Shown here one piece after another: positions 35,841 to 45,808 of a DNA stretch of 64,000 bases. Under the pieces are notes generated by a model. The model ran no database searches. It saw only the letters and a program-made list of their open reading frames with translations, and was not told where the DNA came from. Numbering within the stretch: the first letter of the stretch is position 1; the number at the start of each line of letters is the position of its first letter. The stretch is from Antarcticibacterium arcticum (GTDB lineage: Bacteria > Bacteroidota > Bacteroidia > Flavobacteriales > Flavobacteriaceae), in contig NZ_CP042476.1 in NCBI RefSeq assembly GCF_007993795.1, positions 1,488,001 through 1,552,000 of the forward strand, read 5' to 3'. Both the position numbers and the translations under genes were made by a program.

Positions 35841-37844
35841 ATGAAATTTACTATAAAATCAGAATACAAACCTACCGGAGACCAGCCTCAGGCAATTAAG
35901 CAACTGGTAGGTGGGATCAAAAAAAATGACCAATACCAGACGCTGCTTGGAGTTACAGGTTCAGGTAAAACCTTTACGGTAGCCAATGTTATAGAAGAAG
36001 TTCAAAAGCCTACCCTGGTACTTGCACATAACAAAACCCTGGCTGCGCAGCTTTATGCTGAATTCAAACAATTCTTTCCTGACAATGCGGTGGAGTATTT
36101 TGTGAGTTATTACGATTACTACCAGCCGGAAGCTTTTATACCTTCCTCGGGAACCTATATTGAGAAAGATCTTTCCATAAATGAAGAAATTGAAAAACTG
36201 CGGTTGAGCACTACTTCTTCTTTATTAAGCGGAAGAAGAGATGTGATCGTAGTAGCTTCAGTTTCATGTTTATATGGTATTGGGAATCCAGTGGAGTTTA
36301 AAAAGAATGTGGTTTCCATACAGAAGGATATGCGAATCTCCAGAACTCAATTATTGCATAAACTGGTGCAAAGCCTTTACTCCAGGACCGAAGCAGATTT
36401 TAACCGCGGAAATTTCAGAATAAAAGGAGACACACTGGATGTATTTCCGAGTTATGCAGATAATGCTTTCAGAATTCATTTTTTTGGAGATGATATAGAG
36501 GAAATTGAGGCTTTTGATCCCATTTCCAATGCGGTTGTGGAAAAATACGACCGGTTGAATATTTATCCGGCCAATATGTTTGTTACCTCCCCTGATGTTT
36601 TACAGGGAGCCATTCGCGAAATTCAGGATGACCTGGTGAAGCAGGTTGATTATTTCCAGGATATAGGAAAACACCTGGAAGCAAAGCGACTGGATGAGCG
36701 TACCAATTTTGACCTGGAAATGATAAGGGAACTGGGATATTGCTCAGGAATAGAAAACTATTCCCGTTACCTTGACGGCCGTTTGCCGGGAACAAGACCC
36801 TTTTGCTTACTGGATTATTTTCCTGATGATTATTTAATGGTTGTTGATGAAAGTCACGTAACCATACCCCAGGTTCACGCAATGTATGGAGGTGACCGCT
36901 CCAGGAAAGAGACTTTGGTAGATTACGGGTTCCGTCTTCCTGCGGCAATGGACAACCGCCCTTTAAAATTTGAGGAATTTGAAGCTCTTCAAAATCAGGT
37001 GATCTATGTAAGTGCCACCCCCGCCGACTACGAATTGCAAAAAACCGAAGGGGTGTATGTAGAACAGGTTATAAGACCTACAGGATTACTAGACCCTATT
37101 ATTGAAATAAGGCCCAGCCTGAACCAGATTGATGATCTTATTGAAGAAATTCACGTACGGGCAGATAAAGATCAAAGAGTCTTGGTAACTACCCTTACCA
37201 AACGTATGGCAGAGGAACTGGATAAATATTTAAAACGTATCAATATACGCTGTCGTTATATACATTCAGATGTTGATACCCTGGAACGGGTTGAAATTAT
37301 GAATGACCTTAGGCGGGGAATCTTTGATGTGCTTATTGGAGTGAACCTGTTAAGAGAGGGACTTGATTTACCTGAAGTTTCCCTGGTAGCAATTTTGGAT
37401 GCAGATAAGGAAGGTTTTCTTAGAAGTAACAGGTCGCTTACCCAGACGATTGGTAGGGCCGCAAGACACCTGGAAGGCCGTGCTATTATGTATGCAGATA
37501 AGATCACAGAATCCATGCAAAAGACCATGGACCAGACAGATTACCGCAGGACCAAACAGATAGACTATAATGCAAAGAATAATATCAAACCAACCGCACT
37601 GGTAAAAGCATTCAATGAAACTCTTATAAAACGTAAGGAGGAAGCCTATAAAATTGAAACGGCACCCACTTTAAAAGCTGCGGAAAAAGAGACAGCCTAT
37701 TTCAGCAAAGACCAGCTTGAAAAACGGATAAGGGCTAAACGGAAAGAAATGGAAACGGCGGCAAAAGATCTGGATTTCATGACCGCGGCGCGTTTAAGGG
37801 ATGAAATAAAAATGCTACAGGAAAAGACCAAAACTCTTGCGTGA
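35841..37844 (+). CDS. uvrB: UvrABC excinuclease subunit B
   Basis: A 667-residue damage-verifying helicase of nucleotide excision repair. Walker A GVTGSGKT (37-44), the beta-hairpin region YYDYYQPEAFIPSSGTYIEKD that probes the lesion, DEVD-type motif VVDESHV, helicase motifs VSATPADYE and GVNLLREGLDLPEVSL, QTIGRAARH, and a C-terminal UVR coiled coil (MTAARLRDEIKML). The length matches the family. It has no operon partner; uvrA and uvrC are not in the window. Confidence 0.98.
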   Translation: MKFTIKSEYKPTGDQPQAIKQLVGGIKKNDQYQTLLGVTGSGKTFTVANVIEEVQKPTLVLAHNKTLAAQLYAEFKQFFPDNAVEYFVSYYDYYQPEAFIPSSGTYIEKDLSINEEIEKLRLSTTSSLLSGRRDVIVVASVSCLYGIGNPVEFKKNVVSIQKDMRISRTQLLHKLVQSLYSRTEADFNRGNFRIKGDTLDVFPSYADNAFRIHFFGDDIEEIEAFDPISNAVVEKYDRLNIYPANMFVTSPDVLQGAIREIQDDLVKQVDYFQDIGKHLEAKRLDERTNFDLEMIRELGYCSGIENYSRYLDGRLPGTRPFCLLDYFPDDYLMVVDESHVTIPQVHAMYGGDRSRKETLVDYGFRLPAAMDNRPLKFEEFEALQNQVIYVSATPADYELQKTEGVYVEQVIRPTGLLDPIIEIRPSLNQIDDLIEEIHVRADKDQRVLVTTLTKRMAEELDKYLKRINIRCRYIHSDVDTLERVEIMNDLRRGIFDVLIGVNLLREGLDLPEVSLVAILDADKEGFLRSNRSLTQTIGRAARHLEGRAIMYADKITESMQKTMDQTDYRRTKQIDYNAKNNIKPTALVKAFNETLIKRKEEAYKIETAPTLKAAEKETAYFSKDQLEKRIRAKRKEMETAAKDLDFMTAARLRDEIKMLQEKTKTLA

Positions 37845-37976
37845 TCCAAATCTCAAAGAAATTATAAAAAAGGTTAATTTACACACAATCATCTAACTGT
37901 CAATAGTTTAATTCTATAAATTTAAGAATACCCAAACTATTTAACAGATCTACTGTGCAGGCTTTTATAAAAGAAG

Positions 37977-39209
37977 ATGCACATGAGAACAAACGTTGTA
38001 ATATATCTTTTCCTGCTGCCGGTGCTGGTATTTTCACAGGTGGGAATTGATACTTCAGATCCTCAGGCACAACTTGATGTTGTAGCCTCCAATACAGATA
38101 ATCCTTCAATTTATGATGGTATCCTCATTCCCAGAATCACAAAGTTTCCAACCACCTCCCCCACCGTCCAACAAAATGGAATGTTGGTTTACCTAACTAA
38201 AACGGTAGCAGATCATGCCCCCGGCTTTTATTTTTGGAACAACGAGTCTAAAAAATGGGAAAATTTAGGTGGAAGCTCTTTAGGAGCCTTTTATAAACCC
38301 GGTACAACCAGTGTTCCCCAAACCATTCAGGAACCAATGTACAGGCAAGGGAATATTGGCATTGGCACCCAGGATATAACGGCTAAACTTCAAATAGCTT
38401 TAAATTCAACTGCGGACCTGGGAATAAAAAAAGGGCTCGAGGTAGACAATAACAATCCTGCTACAGATAATTTAACCACCTATGCCATTATAAGTGATAA
38501 CCGCAGCGCAACTAATGGGACGAAGTACGGAATAAAAAATAATGTGGGAGGGCTTGGCACCGGAGTGCATTACGGAATATTTAATGAAGCCTACCAGAAT
38601 ACCGGGACCAATGATATTTACGGTATTTTCAATCGGGTTGGCAGGACTTTTGGTTCCTGGAGTAATAATTATGGAATTTATTCCCAGATTGGAACTACCC
38701 AGGGAAGCGGTAATATATATGGCATTTACAGTACTGCCCTGGGAGACCACAACGCCAATGTGTTCGCCGGATATTTTGCCGGTAGACTGGGAATAGGCTC
38801 AACCCCGGAAGTGGAGTATATTTTTCCCGCAGCCAAAGGTAAACCAGATCAAACCCTGGTGTTGGATAATACAAAGAATATGATTTGGAGATATCCTGGT
38901 ACATTCAATTACTCGACCACAGGTGGAGCTACCGGGGATTATGTTATCACAGATGAAGTTTTTTCGCTTCGCATTAACGATCAGATAAGCGGGTTGGTTA
39001 TACCCGCTGCAAATACCAATAAAGGCAGGATCATAACGCTCATAGCATGGAAAGGCACCAAGACCAAACCCTTTAAATTTGCAGGAACCGATGATCTTTA
39101 TGATGTGGTGAATGATGTTTCAATAACTTCGATCACAGGAAGCCAAATATTGACTATCCAGAGCGCAGGTAACAGGTGGATATTGGTGGATATAAGAAAA
39201 GCGCCCTAA
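37977..39209 (+). CDS. Exported surface protein with phage-fibre-like repeats
   Basis: A 410-residue exported protein. A signal peptide (residues about 3-18, ending LVFSQ) is followed by VGIDTSDPQAQLDV, the kind of start common to flavobacterial surface and fibre proteins. A repeat region from about 170 to 270 has YGIFN/YGIYS units (YGIFNEAYQNTG, YGIFNRVGRTFG, YGIYSQIGTTQG, YGIYSTALGDH). The C-terminal part is beta-rich (ITSITGSQILTIQSAGNRWILVDI). No T9SS sorting domain is visible. The function is unknown; adhesion is a guess. An alternative ATG at 37983 is equally good. The stop codon lies inside a perfect terminator stem. Confidence 0.72.
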   Translation: MHMRTNVVIYLFLLPVLVFSQVGIDTSDPQAQLDVVASNTDNPSIYDGILIPRITKFPTTSPTVQQNGMLVYLTKTVADHAPGFYFWNNESKKWENLGGSSLGAFYKPGTTSVPQTIQEPMYRQGNIGIGTQDITAKLQIALNSTADLGIKKGLEVDNNNPATDNLTTYAIISDNRSATNGTKYGIKNNVGGLGTGVHYGIFNEAYQNTGTNDIYGIFNRVGRTFGSWSNNYGIYSQIGTTQGSGNIYGIYSTALGDHNANVFAGYFAGRLGIGSTPEVEYIFPAAKGKPDQTLVLDNTKNMIWRYPGTFNYSTTGGATGDYVITDEVFSLRINDQISGLVIPAANTNKGRIITLIAWKGTKTKPFKFAGTDDLYDVVNDVSITSITGSQILTIQSAGNRWILVDIRKAP

Positions 39210-39226
39210 ATTGGCGCTTTTCTTAT
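39192..39226. terminator. Bidirectional terminator with stem overlapping a stop codon
   Basis: ATAAGAAAAGCGCC (39192-39205) pairs perfectly over 14 bp with GGCGCTTTTCTTAT (39213-39226). The TAA of the upstream gene (39207-39209) is in the loop. It serves the convergent surface-protein and hsp20 genes. Confidence 0.85.
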
Positions 39227-39244
39227 CAACTAATTCAAAAACAA

Positions 39245-39688
39245 TTAAGAAATCTCGATCATTCTTTTAGCCTGAACTTTGGCTTCTTCCTTTTTAGGCA
39301 GATTGATCAACAATACGCCGTTCTCATAGGAAGCAGAGATCATTTCATTATTAACAGTTTCAGGAAGGCTAAATGCACGTTTAAAGTTGCTGTAACTAAA
39401 TTCCTTGCGGGTATACCTTCCGCTCTTATCGCTGGTTTCCATTTCTTTTTTCTCTTCAGAAGAAATAGTGAGAATATCGTTATCCAGCTCGATATTGAAA
39501 TCGTCCCTGGTCTTACCCGGAGCAGCAACTTCAACCATAAAGTTGTCATCTGTTTCCTGAATATTTACAGCAGGAATACTTGTTCCAATACTGTTTACAT
39601 TGGTGGTTCCACCTAACCAATCGGTTTTAAACATATCATCAAAAACCGATGGCAGCCAATTGGCCTCATTACGCTTAATTAAACTCAT
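39245..39688 (-). CDS. Small heat shock protein Hsp20/alpha-crystallin
   Basis: A 147-residue ATP-independent chaperone that holds unfolding proteins. The alpha-crystallin domain spans about residues 40-140: VNIQETDDNFMVEVAAPGKT, DNDILTISSEEKKE, YTRKEFSYSNFKRAFSLPE and ENGVLLINLPKKEE. The short N-terminus starts LIKRNEANWLPSVFDDMF. The C-terminus lacks a clear IxI motif. Stress induction is expected but no heat-shock operator is seen. The upstream region is shared with the divergent DUF2254 gene. Confidence 0.93.
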   Translation of the reverse strand: MSLIKRNEANWLPSVFDDMFKTDWLGGTTNVNSIGTSIPAVNIQETDDNFMVEVAAPGKTRDDFNIELDNDILTISSEEKKEMETSDKSGRYTRKEFSYSNFKRAFSLPETVNNEMISASYENGVLLINLPKKEEAKVQAKRMIEIS

Positions 39689-39849
39689 AACATTTTATTT
39701 TTTTAAAGTTTGAACATCAAAATTTTCAAGAGGATATTAGCAAATTAAATTCCATTTGAAATTTCACGCCATTATGTCTGTTTTTTAATCAGATTAAATG
39801 ACATATTGGCGCTTTCGATTTAAGCAGGTATTATTAACAAGGGATTTCC

Positions 39850-39857
39850 TAACTTTA
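39850..39857 (+). promoter_or_regulatory. Candidate -7 element of the DUF2254 gene
   Basis: TAACTTTA, one base off TAnnTTTG, is 18 bases before the ATG at 39876. This supports that start over the in-frame ATG at 39798, which lies upstream of it. Confidence 0.35.
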
Positions 39858-39875
39858 ATCCCTGATAAGTTTTTA

Positions 39876-41174
39876 ATGAAACAACTTTATAATAAACTGC
39901 TTCGCATCCTTCGCATCATAAAAAGCAAAATTGTTTTTTATCCCACTGTTTTCGCAGTAATAGGTATATTCTTTGCCTTTATAATAATGTACCTTGAAAA
40001 TCTTGGGATATCCCGCTATCTACTTGATAATCTTCCCATTCTTGTAGTAGATAACGGCGATACTGCCCTAACCATACTAAGTGCTATAATTACCGGACTT
40101 ATTTCTATGATGGTGTTTAGTTTCTCTATGGTAATGTTGCTTTTAAGTCAGGCATCGAGCAATTATTCTCCACGTCTTTTACCCGGATTAATATCAGATA
40201 AATCACATCAGATTATCCTGGGGATCTACCTGGGAACAATTTTATACTGTATTTTTATACTTTTTTCTATTCAACCTACCGGAGACAAGTACCAGATCCC
40301 GGGATTTTCAGTGCTTTTAGGAATTTTATTTACGGTGGTTTGTATCTATGCTTTTATTTATTTTATCCATAATATTTCTGAAAATATCCAGATAAGCAAA
40401 ATATTGGACAAGATTTATGTTGTGGCTAAAACAAACCTTCAAAACCTTATAAAAGAGGAAAACACCAATAAGTTTCCTTTTCCCGATACCACCGACTGGA
40501 AGGAATATTACACGGAAAACAGCGGCTATTTACAAAACATCTCCATCCCCAACCTTATTGGTATATGTAAGGAAAACAATTTCAAAATCCATGTGTTACC
40601 CGTTAACGGGATTTTTGTTTTGAAGGGAATTCCACTTTTCAGGGCAAGTAAGGAGCTTGATAAGAAAACCATTCAAAAAATTCTGGAAAACTTCAATTTT
40701 TCCAGGGGAGAACTGGTGCAGGATAATTATGTTTTGGCATTTAAACAGATCACTGAAATTATTTTGAAAGCTATGTCCCCCGGGATAAACGATCCGGGAA
40801 CTGCAATTAATGGAATTGACTATTTATCTGAATTGTTTTCTTTGAGGATGTATAAAAACGACCGGAACATCATCGTTCGGGACGATGAGGCATTTTTAAG
40901 AATAAATACGGTAGACTTTGATGAGTTGTTATATAATGTAATGGCAGCTATACGAACCTATTGTAAACACGATATTATCCTGATTCAAAAATTAATGTTG
41001 ATGTTCCGGTATTTAAAAATGCAGCCGGTAGAAAACAAAAAATTGTATGATTGTATTGACCGGGAGGCCCAAACTCTAATAAATGATGCCCGGGAATCGC
41101 TTACAAATAAAAGGGATCTTGAAAAGGTCCAGGAACTTATCTCCAATTTTGAATCCAAAGGACATGGAAAGTAA
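39876..41174 (+). CDS. DUF2254 family membrane protein
   Basis: A 432-residue protein. Four hydrophobic segments in the N-terminal half (about 20-170, for example FAVIGIFFAFIIMYL and LTILSAIITGLISMMVFSFSMVMLLL) precede a soluble C-terminal half with ALKA-like conserved stretches (ILKAMSPGINDPGTAINGIDYL, VRDDEAFLRINTVDFDELLYNV). DUF2254 has no assigned function. The start at 39876 follows a candidate -7 element. The last 11 bases overlap the esterase gene. Confidence 0.85.
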   Translation: MKQLYNKLLRILRIIKSKIVFYPTVFAVIGIFFAFIIMYLENLGISRYLLDNLPILVVDNGDTALTILSAIITGLISMMVFSFSMVMLLLSQASSNYSPRLLPGLISDKSHQIILGIYLGTILYCIFILFSIQPTGDKYQIPGFSVLLGILFTVVCIYAFIYFIHNISENIQISKILDKIYVVAKTNLQNLIKEENTNKFPFPDTTDWKEYYTENSGYLQNISIPNLIGICKENNFKIHVLPVNGIFVLKGIPLFRASKELDKKTIQKILENFNFSRGELVQDNYVLAFKQITEIILKAMSPGINDPGTAINGIDYLSELFSLRMYKNDRNIIVRDDEAFLRINTVDFDELLYNVMAAIRTYCKHDIILIQKLMLMFRYLKMQPVENKKLYDCIDREAQTLINDARESLTNKRDLEKVQELISNFESKGHGK

Positions 41175-42000
41175 ATATGAACATACAACCGGAGGCACCT
41201 TTACCCCTCTTTTATTTCTTATATGTTTTCACATGGCCGGATTCAGCCAGTCTACGGCTTCCTCAAATGTTTCCATAATCAAAGTATATTCTTCTCAATT
41301 GGAAACAGAAAAAAATATATGGATCTATCTCCCGGCCTCCTACCAATCCTCCACTCAAAAGAATTATCCCGTACTCTACCTGCAGGATGCCCAGAATCTG
41401 TTTGATAAAAGTACTTCCTATGCCGGAGAATGGCGGGTGGATGAAACCCTGGACAGCCTGAACCTGGATATGATTGTAGTGGGAATAGAACATGGAAATG
41501 CAAAAAGGATAGACGAGCTTACCCCCTATGCCCACCCCGAGCATAAAGGAGGAAATGCGGATAATTATTTGAATTTTATTACCAAAACCCTGAAACCCTA
41601 TATAGATAGCCAATACAGAACCAAGCCTGCCGCTGCCTCAACATTTATTGGTGGTAGCTCCCTGGGCGGGTTGTTCGCTTTCTACAGCATTTTAAAACAT
41701 CCTGAGATATTCTCCAAAGCCATGGTTTTCTCACCCAGTTTTTGGTTTTCAGAAGAAATTTTTACGCTCGCCCGGAATATTAATATGGAAGAGTTAAGTT
41801 CAACAAAGATATTTTTCAGGGCAGGACATAAAGAAAGCGAGACCATGGTCCCGCTTATGATGCAAATGCGTCAGATTTTAATTGATAACGGCATTTCTAT
41901 GTGCGATGTAAATTCCAAAGCCGTGTTTGAAGGAACTCACAGTGAAAAGTTCTGGGCCTCCCAATTTCCTGAGGCAGCTTTATGGCTTATTTCAAATTGA
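41164..42000 (+). CDS. Exported alpha/beta hydrolase, esterase D-like
   Basis: A 278-residue exported hydrolase. Signal peptide around LLFLICFHMAGFSQ; then WIYLPASYQ and PVLYLQDAQNLFD of the esterase D/enterochelin-esterase type fold. GGSSLGGLFAFY holds the nucleophile Ser, with a late Asp (GHKESETM) and His (EGTHSEKFWASQFP) as possible triad members. Such proteins often cleave siderophores or simple acyl esters; the substrate is not evident. The start is the ATG at 41164, overlapping DUF2254 by 11 bases. Confidence 0.82.
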   Translation: MESKYEHTTGGTFTPLLFLICFHMAGFSQSTASSNVSIIKVYSSQLETEKNIWIYLPASYQSSTQKNYPVLYLQDAQNLFDKSTSYAGEWRVDETLDSLNLDMIVVGIEHGNAKRIDELTPYAHPEHKGGNADNYLNFITKTLKPYIDSQYRTKPAAASTFIGGSSLGGLFAFYSILKHPEIFSKAMVFSPSFWFSEEIFTLARNINMEELSSTKIFFRAGHKESETMVPLMMQMRQILIDNGISMCDVNSKAVFEGTHSEKFWASQFPEAALWLISN

Positions 42001-42001
42001 C

Positions 42002-43840
42002 CTATTGCAATTCCTCTCTTTTAGCATCTGCCCATTCCTGTACCATTTCTTCGAGTACGTTTAAAGGCACTGCTCCATTCTTTAGAACCACATCGTGAAA
42101 TTCCCTAAGATCAAAATCCTCTCCTAACCAGGCTTTTGCTTCTTCCCGAAGCTCCACAATTTTATTCATTCCAATTTTATAAGCTGTAGCCTGCCCCGGC
42201 ATCACAATATGGCGCTCAACCATTTTAATACAATCTGTCTCGGCATTTGGAGTGTTGTTCTTATAATATTCAATACCCTGTTCACGGGTCCATTTTTTGG
42301 CGTGAATACCGGTATCTACTACTAACCTGCAGGAGCGCCATAATTCCATTGCCAGCCTTCCAAAATCTGAATAAGGATCTTCGTAGAATCCTATTTCCTT
42401 GGGCACAAGCTCGCTGTATAACCCCCATCCTTCAACATAGGCAGTATAAAAATTAAACTTTCTGAACATAGGAATGGTTTCAAGTTCCTGGGCAATGGCT
42501 ATTTGCATATGGTGCCCGGGAATACCTTCGTGGTAAGCCAGGGCTTCCATTTGGTAAGTAGGCATCGCGTTCATATCATATAAATTGGCATAATAGGTTC
42601 CCGGCCTGGAACCGTCTAAAGCGGGCTGCTGATAAAAAGCCTTTCCGGCACTTTTCTCCCTGAAGGGTTCAACGGCTTTCACAACAATATCTGCAGTGGG
42701 TTTTATAAGGAAGAGCTCGTCAAGCTTTCCCTTCATTGTTTCAATATACGCGGTAGCTTCTGTGAGATATTGTTCTTTCCCTTCGGGAGTATTAGGATAA
42801 TAAAATTGCGTGTCATTCCGCATAAATTCAAAGAAATCCTGCAAACTGCCCTCAAACCCCACCTTTTCCTTAATCACTTCCATTTCTCCATGAATCCTTG
42901 CAACCTCACTCAAACCTATCTCATGGATTTCATTAACATTAAGGCCTGTAGTAGTGATCCTTTTAAGGCGGTTGTTATAAAATGCATCTCCCTTTGGGAA
43001 TTTCCAGGCTCCATGGTCTGTAGTCGCCCTTTGCTGCTGATCTTCCAGCAGGGCGATCATTTTGGTATAAGCCGGTTTAACCGATGTAAGGAGTGCTTTT
43101 TCAGCATCGGCCAGGAGTTTTCTTTTTACCTCGTCTGTTATATCGAGTTTATCAGTCTTGGCTTTAAAATCTTGCAGAAGGGCGCTGGATTCACTTGAAC
43201 TTTCAAATGGTTTCCCTTTAATCACATTGTGAGAAGCTTCAAGCACCTTTTCAAAAACAAATTTGGGAGGTAAAATGCCATTTTGTTCCCTTATTTTCAT
43301 ACCCTCAATAGCCTGGTCAAATACCTTGGGAATCCCGTTAAGCCTTTCTATGTATGCCCGTGCATCCTGTATGGAATCTATCCTGTGCATATTAATAAGA
43401 AATGCAGGGAGGTTGGTATGATACCCGTTCATTTGATTTACGGGATAATCATAGAACCTAAAATCATAATCTTCAATTTGATTGTTCAATTCCTGCTTAT
43501 AGAGGCGGTAACTTAAGGCAGTTTCCTTATCCAGGGCTTTTTCATCTACATTTTCCTTCAGGTATTTCTTTCTGGATTTTGCTTTTTCCAGGTCTTTGGC
43601 ATATTTAAGGTGTGAAAAATCATCCCACTTACCATAATTGGTTTTTCTACCCAATTGGGTTTGCATCATGGGAGATTCCTCTACGTCTTTTTCAAATTCG
43701 GCGTCAAAATATGCATTTAATGCTGCGGAAGATTCGGCGATCTCACTATCCTTATAATCGCTGGTATCTTTATCTTTTTTGCAGGATATTGTAACAGCAA
43801 TAACCATAAATACCAGCAGCAATTTTAACCTCTTTCCCAT
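42002..43840 (-). CDS. DUF885 lipoprotein, predicted metallopeptidase-like
   Basis: A 612-residue lipoprotein. The signal ends in VTISC (Cys20), followed by KKDKD. The DUF885 motif YHEGIPGHHMQIAIAQ (residues about 458-473) is a likely metal- or catalysis-related site, with the later GWGLYSELVPKEIGFYED and HIVMPGQATAYKIGM blocks also conserved. The family is described as uncharacterised, with proposed peptidase or hydrolase activity. Convergent with the esterase gene, only one base apart, and 7 bases downstream of the CocE-type gene in the same direction, so the two probably form an operon for degradation of peptides or esters. Confidence 0.85.
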   Translation of the reverse strand: MGKRLKLLLVFMVIAVTISCKKDKDTSDYKDSEIAESSAALNAYFDAEFEKDVEESPMMQTQLGRKTNYGKWDDFSHLKYAKDLEKAKSRKKYLKENVDEKALDKETALSYRLYKQELNNQIEDYDFRFYDYPVNQMNGYHTNLPAFLINMHRIDSIQDARAYIERLNGIPKVFDQAIEGMKIREQNGILPPKFVFEKVLEASHNVIKGKPFESSSESSALLQDFKAKTDKLDITDEVKRKLLADAEKALLTSVKPAYTKMIALLEDQQQRATTDHGAWKFPKGDAFYNNRLKRITTTGLNVNEIHEIGLSEVARIHGEMEVIKEKVGFEGSLQDFFEFMRNDTQFYYPNTPEGKEQYLTEATAYIETMKGKLDELFLIKPTADIVVKAVEPFREKSAGKAFYQQPALDGSRPGTYYANLYDMNAMPTYQMEALAYHEGIPGHHMQIAIAQELETIPMFRKFNFYTAYVEGWGLYSELVPKEIGFYEDPYSDFGRLAMELWRSCRLVVDTGIHAKKWTREQGIEYYKNNTPNAETDCIKMVERHIVMPGQATAYKIGMNKIVELREEAKAWLGEDFDLREFHDVVLKNGAVPLNVLEEMVQEWADAKREELQ

Positions 43841-43847
43841 CTCAATA

Positions 43848-45701
43848 CTATTTTTCTAACACTGAAAATTTAATAAATGAATCGCCATAAACCGTGTGGG
43901 ACTCTTTTGTAAAATCTTCCTTTTTAGCTTCGAAGATATTTGGCACATAGGTTTGCGGATTAAGATCTATAAGCGGAAACCATGTACTTTGCACCTGGAT
44001 TTGAAGTTTGTGGCCCTTTTTAAATGTATGATTTATGTCCTGTAAATTAAACGTAACATCTGTTTTCTTATTGGGTACAAATGGTTCCGGTTTTTCAAAA
44101 CTGTTCCTGAAACGTCCCCGCATAACCTCGCTTCTTACCATCATATGATAATTACTCATTTTTAAGTGGTCCATGGTCTCCTCATAATCCTTTGAATCGT
44201 GAGGGTACACATCAATTACTTTCACCACCCAATCTGCATCTGTACCAGTAATAGCCACTTTTAGATGTGCTTCTATAGCGCCAACCAGGCTCATGTCTTC
44301 CTCAAGAACCGGGGTTTCAAAAACCAACACATCTGGCCGGCGGGCTGCAAATCGTTGATCTCCGGTCATATATTTACGCGGAGTAAATACGGCCTTTATT
44401 TCATCATTATAAGGAACAGGTTTTTTGGGATCACTTACAAAAGACATTTCAGCCTCTCCCGGCTCATTGGTTAGTTTTTGATCATCACCCAGGTAAAATA
44501 TTTTATTTTGGGTATTTTGAGGAGGCCAGGTTTCAAATGAATTCCATTCTTTTTTTCCCGTATCAAAAATATAAGCTTCGGGTAATCCAGATTCTTTAGT
44601 ACCGCTTCCCTTAAGAAAATGATTAAAGAATTTAGTTTCTATATTTTGCTGGTAGCCTTCAGAAATATCATCACCAAAATAAACATTTCCAACCGCCTGC
44701 CTTTTGGTCCTGCGCGCCCAATCTCCGTGGCTCCATGGCCCAAATACCAAAGTGTTATAGTTATTGCCGGAGCTTTCAATATTTTTATAGGTCTCAAAGG
44801 GGCCATAAAGATCTTCTGCATCAAATAATCCTCCCACTACCATTACCGCGGGTTTAATATCCTTTAAATGCTGGATTACTCCCCTGGATCTCCAAAATTC
44901 ATTATAATTTGGATTTTCTTTCAATTGTTGCCAGAAGATGTTGTCTTCTTTGTAATATTCATCAAGATTACTTAATGGTCCTTTATCCAGGAAAAACTGG
45001 TATTGATCCTGGGTTCCAATATCGGGAAGTTCATACCAGGCTTCTGTCGTAGGGCTTTCCTTATCATACCCAAATAAAGTCGTTGCCCTCCAGTAGCTTA
45101 AGAGATAAGCACCATTATGGTGAAAATCATCAAAGAAAAAATCCCCTATCCCTGCCTGTGGCGATACCGCTTTTAATGCCGGATGGGCATCCAAAAGCGA
45201 CATAATAGCATAATGCCCGGGATATGAGATGCCCCAGGTACCAACCTTTCCATTGTTGTTCGCGGCATTTTTAATTAGCCATTCAATAGTGTCATAGGTA
45301 TCACTGGCCTCATCTGCCTGTTTCCGCTTTTTATTGGGAATATAGGCTCTCATGTTGTCATAGGAACCTTCGCTCATCCAGCGGCCCCGCACATCCTGGT
45401 ACACTATAATATTACCCTCCTGCATGAGATAGTTGTTGGGGCCAATACTAGACCTGAACTGATCTTTCCCATAAGGCCGGGAACTATAAGGCGTGCGCTG
45501 CATAATTATAGGATACTTTTTTGAAGTATCCCTGGGAGTATAGATCGTAGTATGGAGTTTCACCCCATCGCGCATAGTAATATAAACCTCCTGCTTGCTA
45601 TAATTATCTTTTACCTTATAATCTTCGGTAGTTTGTGAAAAGAGTGGAAAGGATAAGAAAAGACTTATGAGGGCAACATGTAGGGAACGGGAAAATTTCA
45701 T
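43848..45701 (-). CDS. CocE/NonD family exported hydrolase (X-Pro dipeptidyl-peptidase S15 fold)
   Basis: A 617-residue exported serine hydrolase of the X-Pro dipeptidyl peptidase / cocaine-esterase / glutaryl-7-ACA acylase superfamily. Signal peptide ends FPLFSQ. The nucleophile is in GTWGISYPGHYAIM, typical GxSYxG; TPRDTSKKYPIIMQRTPYS and VFGPWSHGDW are further conserved. A C-terminal jelly-roll domain (about 420-617) is visible as VLVFETPVLEEDMSL. The true substrate is unknown. ATG at 45701 starts a good signal peptide, unlike the frame beginning at 45737. Confidence 0.9.
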   Translation of the reverse strand: MKFSRSLHVALISLFLSFPLFSQTTEDYKVKDNYSKQEVYITMRDGVKLHTTIYTPRDTSKKYPIIMQRTPYSSRPYGKDQFRSSIGPNNYLMQEGNIIVYQDVRGRWMSEGSYDNMRAYIPNKKRKQADEASDTYDTIEWLIKNAANNNGKVGTWGISYPGHYAIMSLLDAHPALKAVSPQAGIGDFFFDDFHHNGAYLLSYWRATTLFGYDKESPTTEAWYELPDIGTQDQYQFFLDKGPLSNLDEYYKEDNIFWQQLKENPNYNEFWRSRGVIQHLKDIKPAVMVVGGLFDAEDLYGPFETYKNIESSGNNYNTLVFGPWSHGDWARRTKRQAVGNVYFGDDISEGYQQNIETKFFNHFLKGSGTKESGLPEAYIFDTGKKEWNSFETWPPQNTQNKIFYLGDDQKLTNEPGEAEMSFVSDPKKPVPYNDEIKAVFTPRKYMTGDQRFAARRPDVLVFETPVLEEDMSLVGAIEAHLKVAITGTDADWVVKVIDVYPHDSKDYEETMDHLKMSNYHMMVRSEVMRGRFRNSFEKPEPFVPNKKTDVTFNLQDINHTFKKGHKLQIQVQSTWFPLIDLNPQTYVPNIFEAKKEDFTKESHTVYGDSFIKFSVLEK

Positions 45702-45808
45702 GGAAACGGGATTTTTAAATAGTTTTAAACCAACCATAGGGGCTGTTCATTCTTAATTATCTTGATTAAAGGCCCTAAGATAGAAATTCCCTATATATCC
45801 CGCTAAAT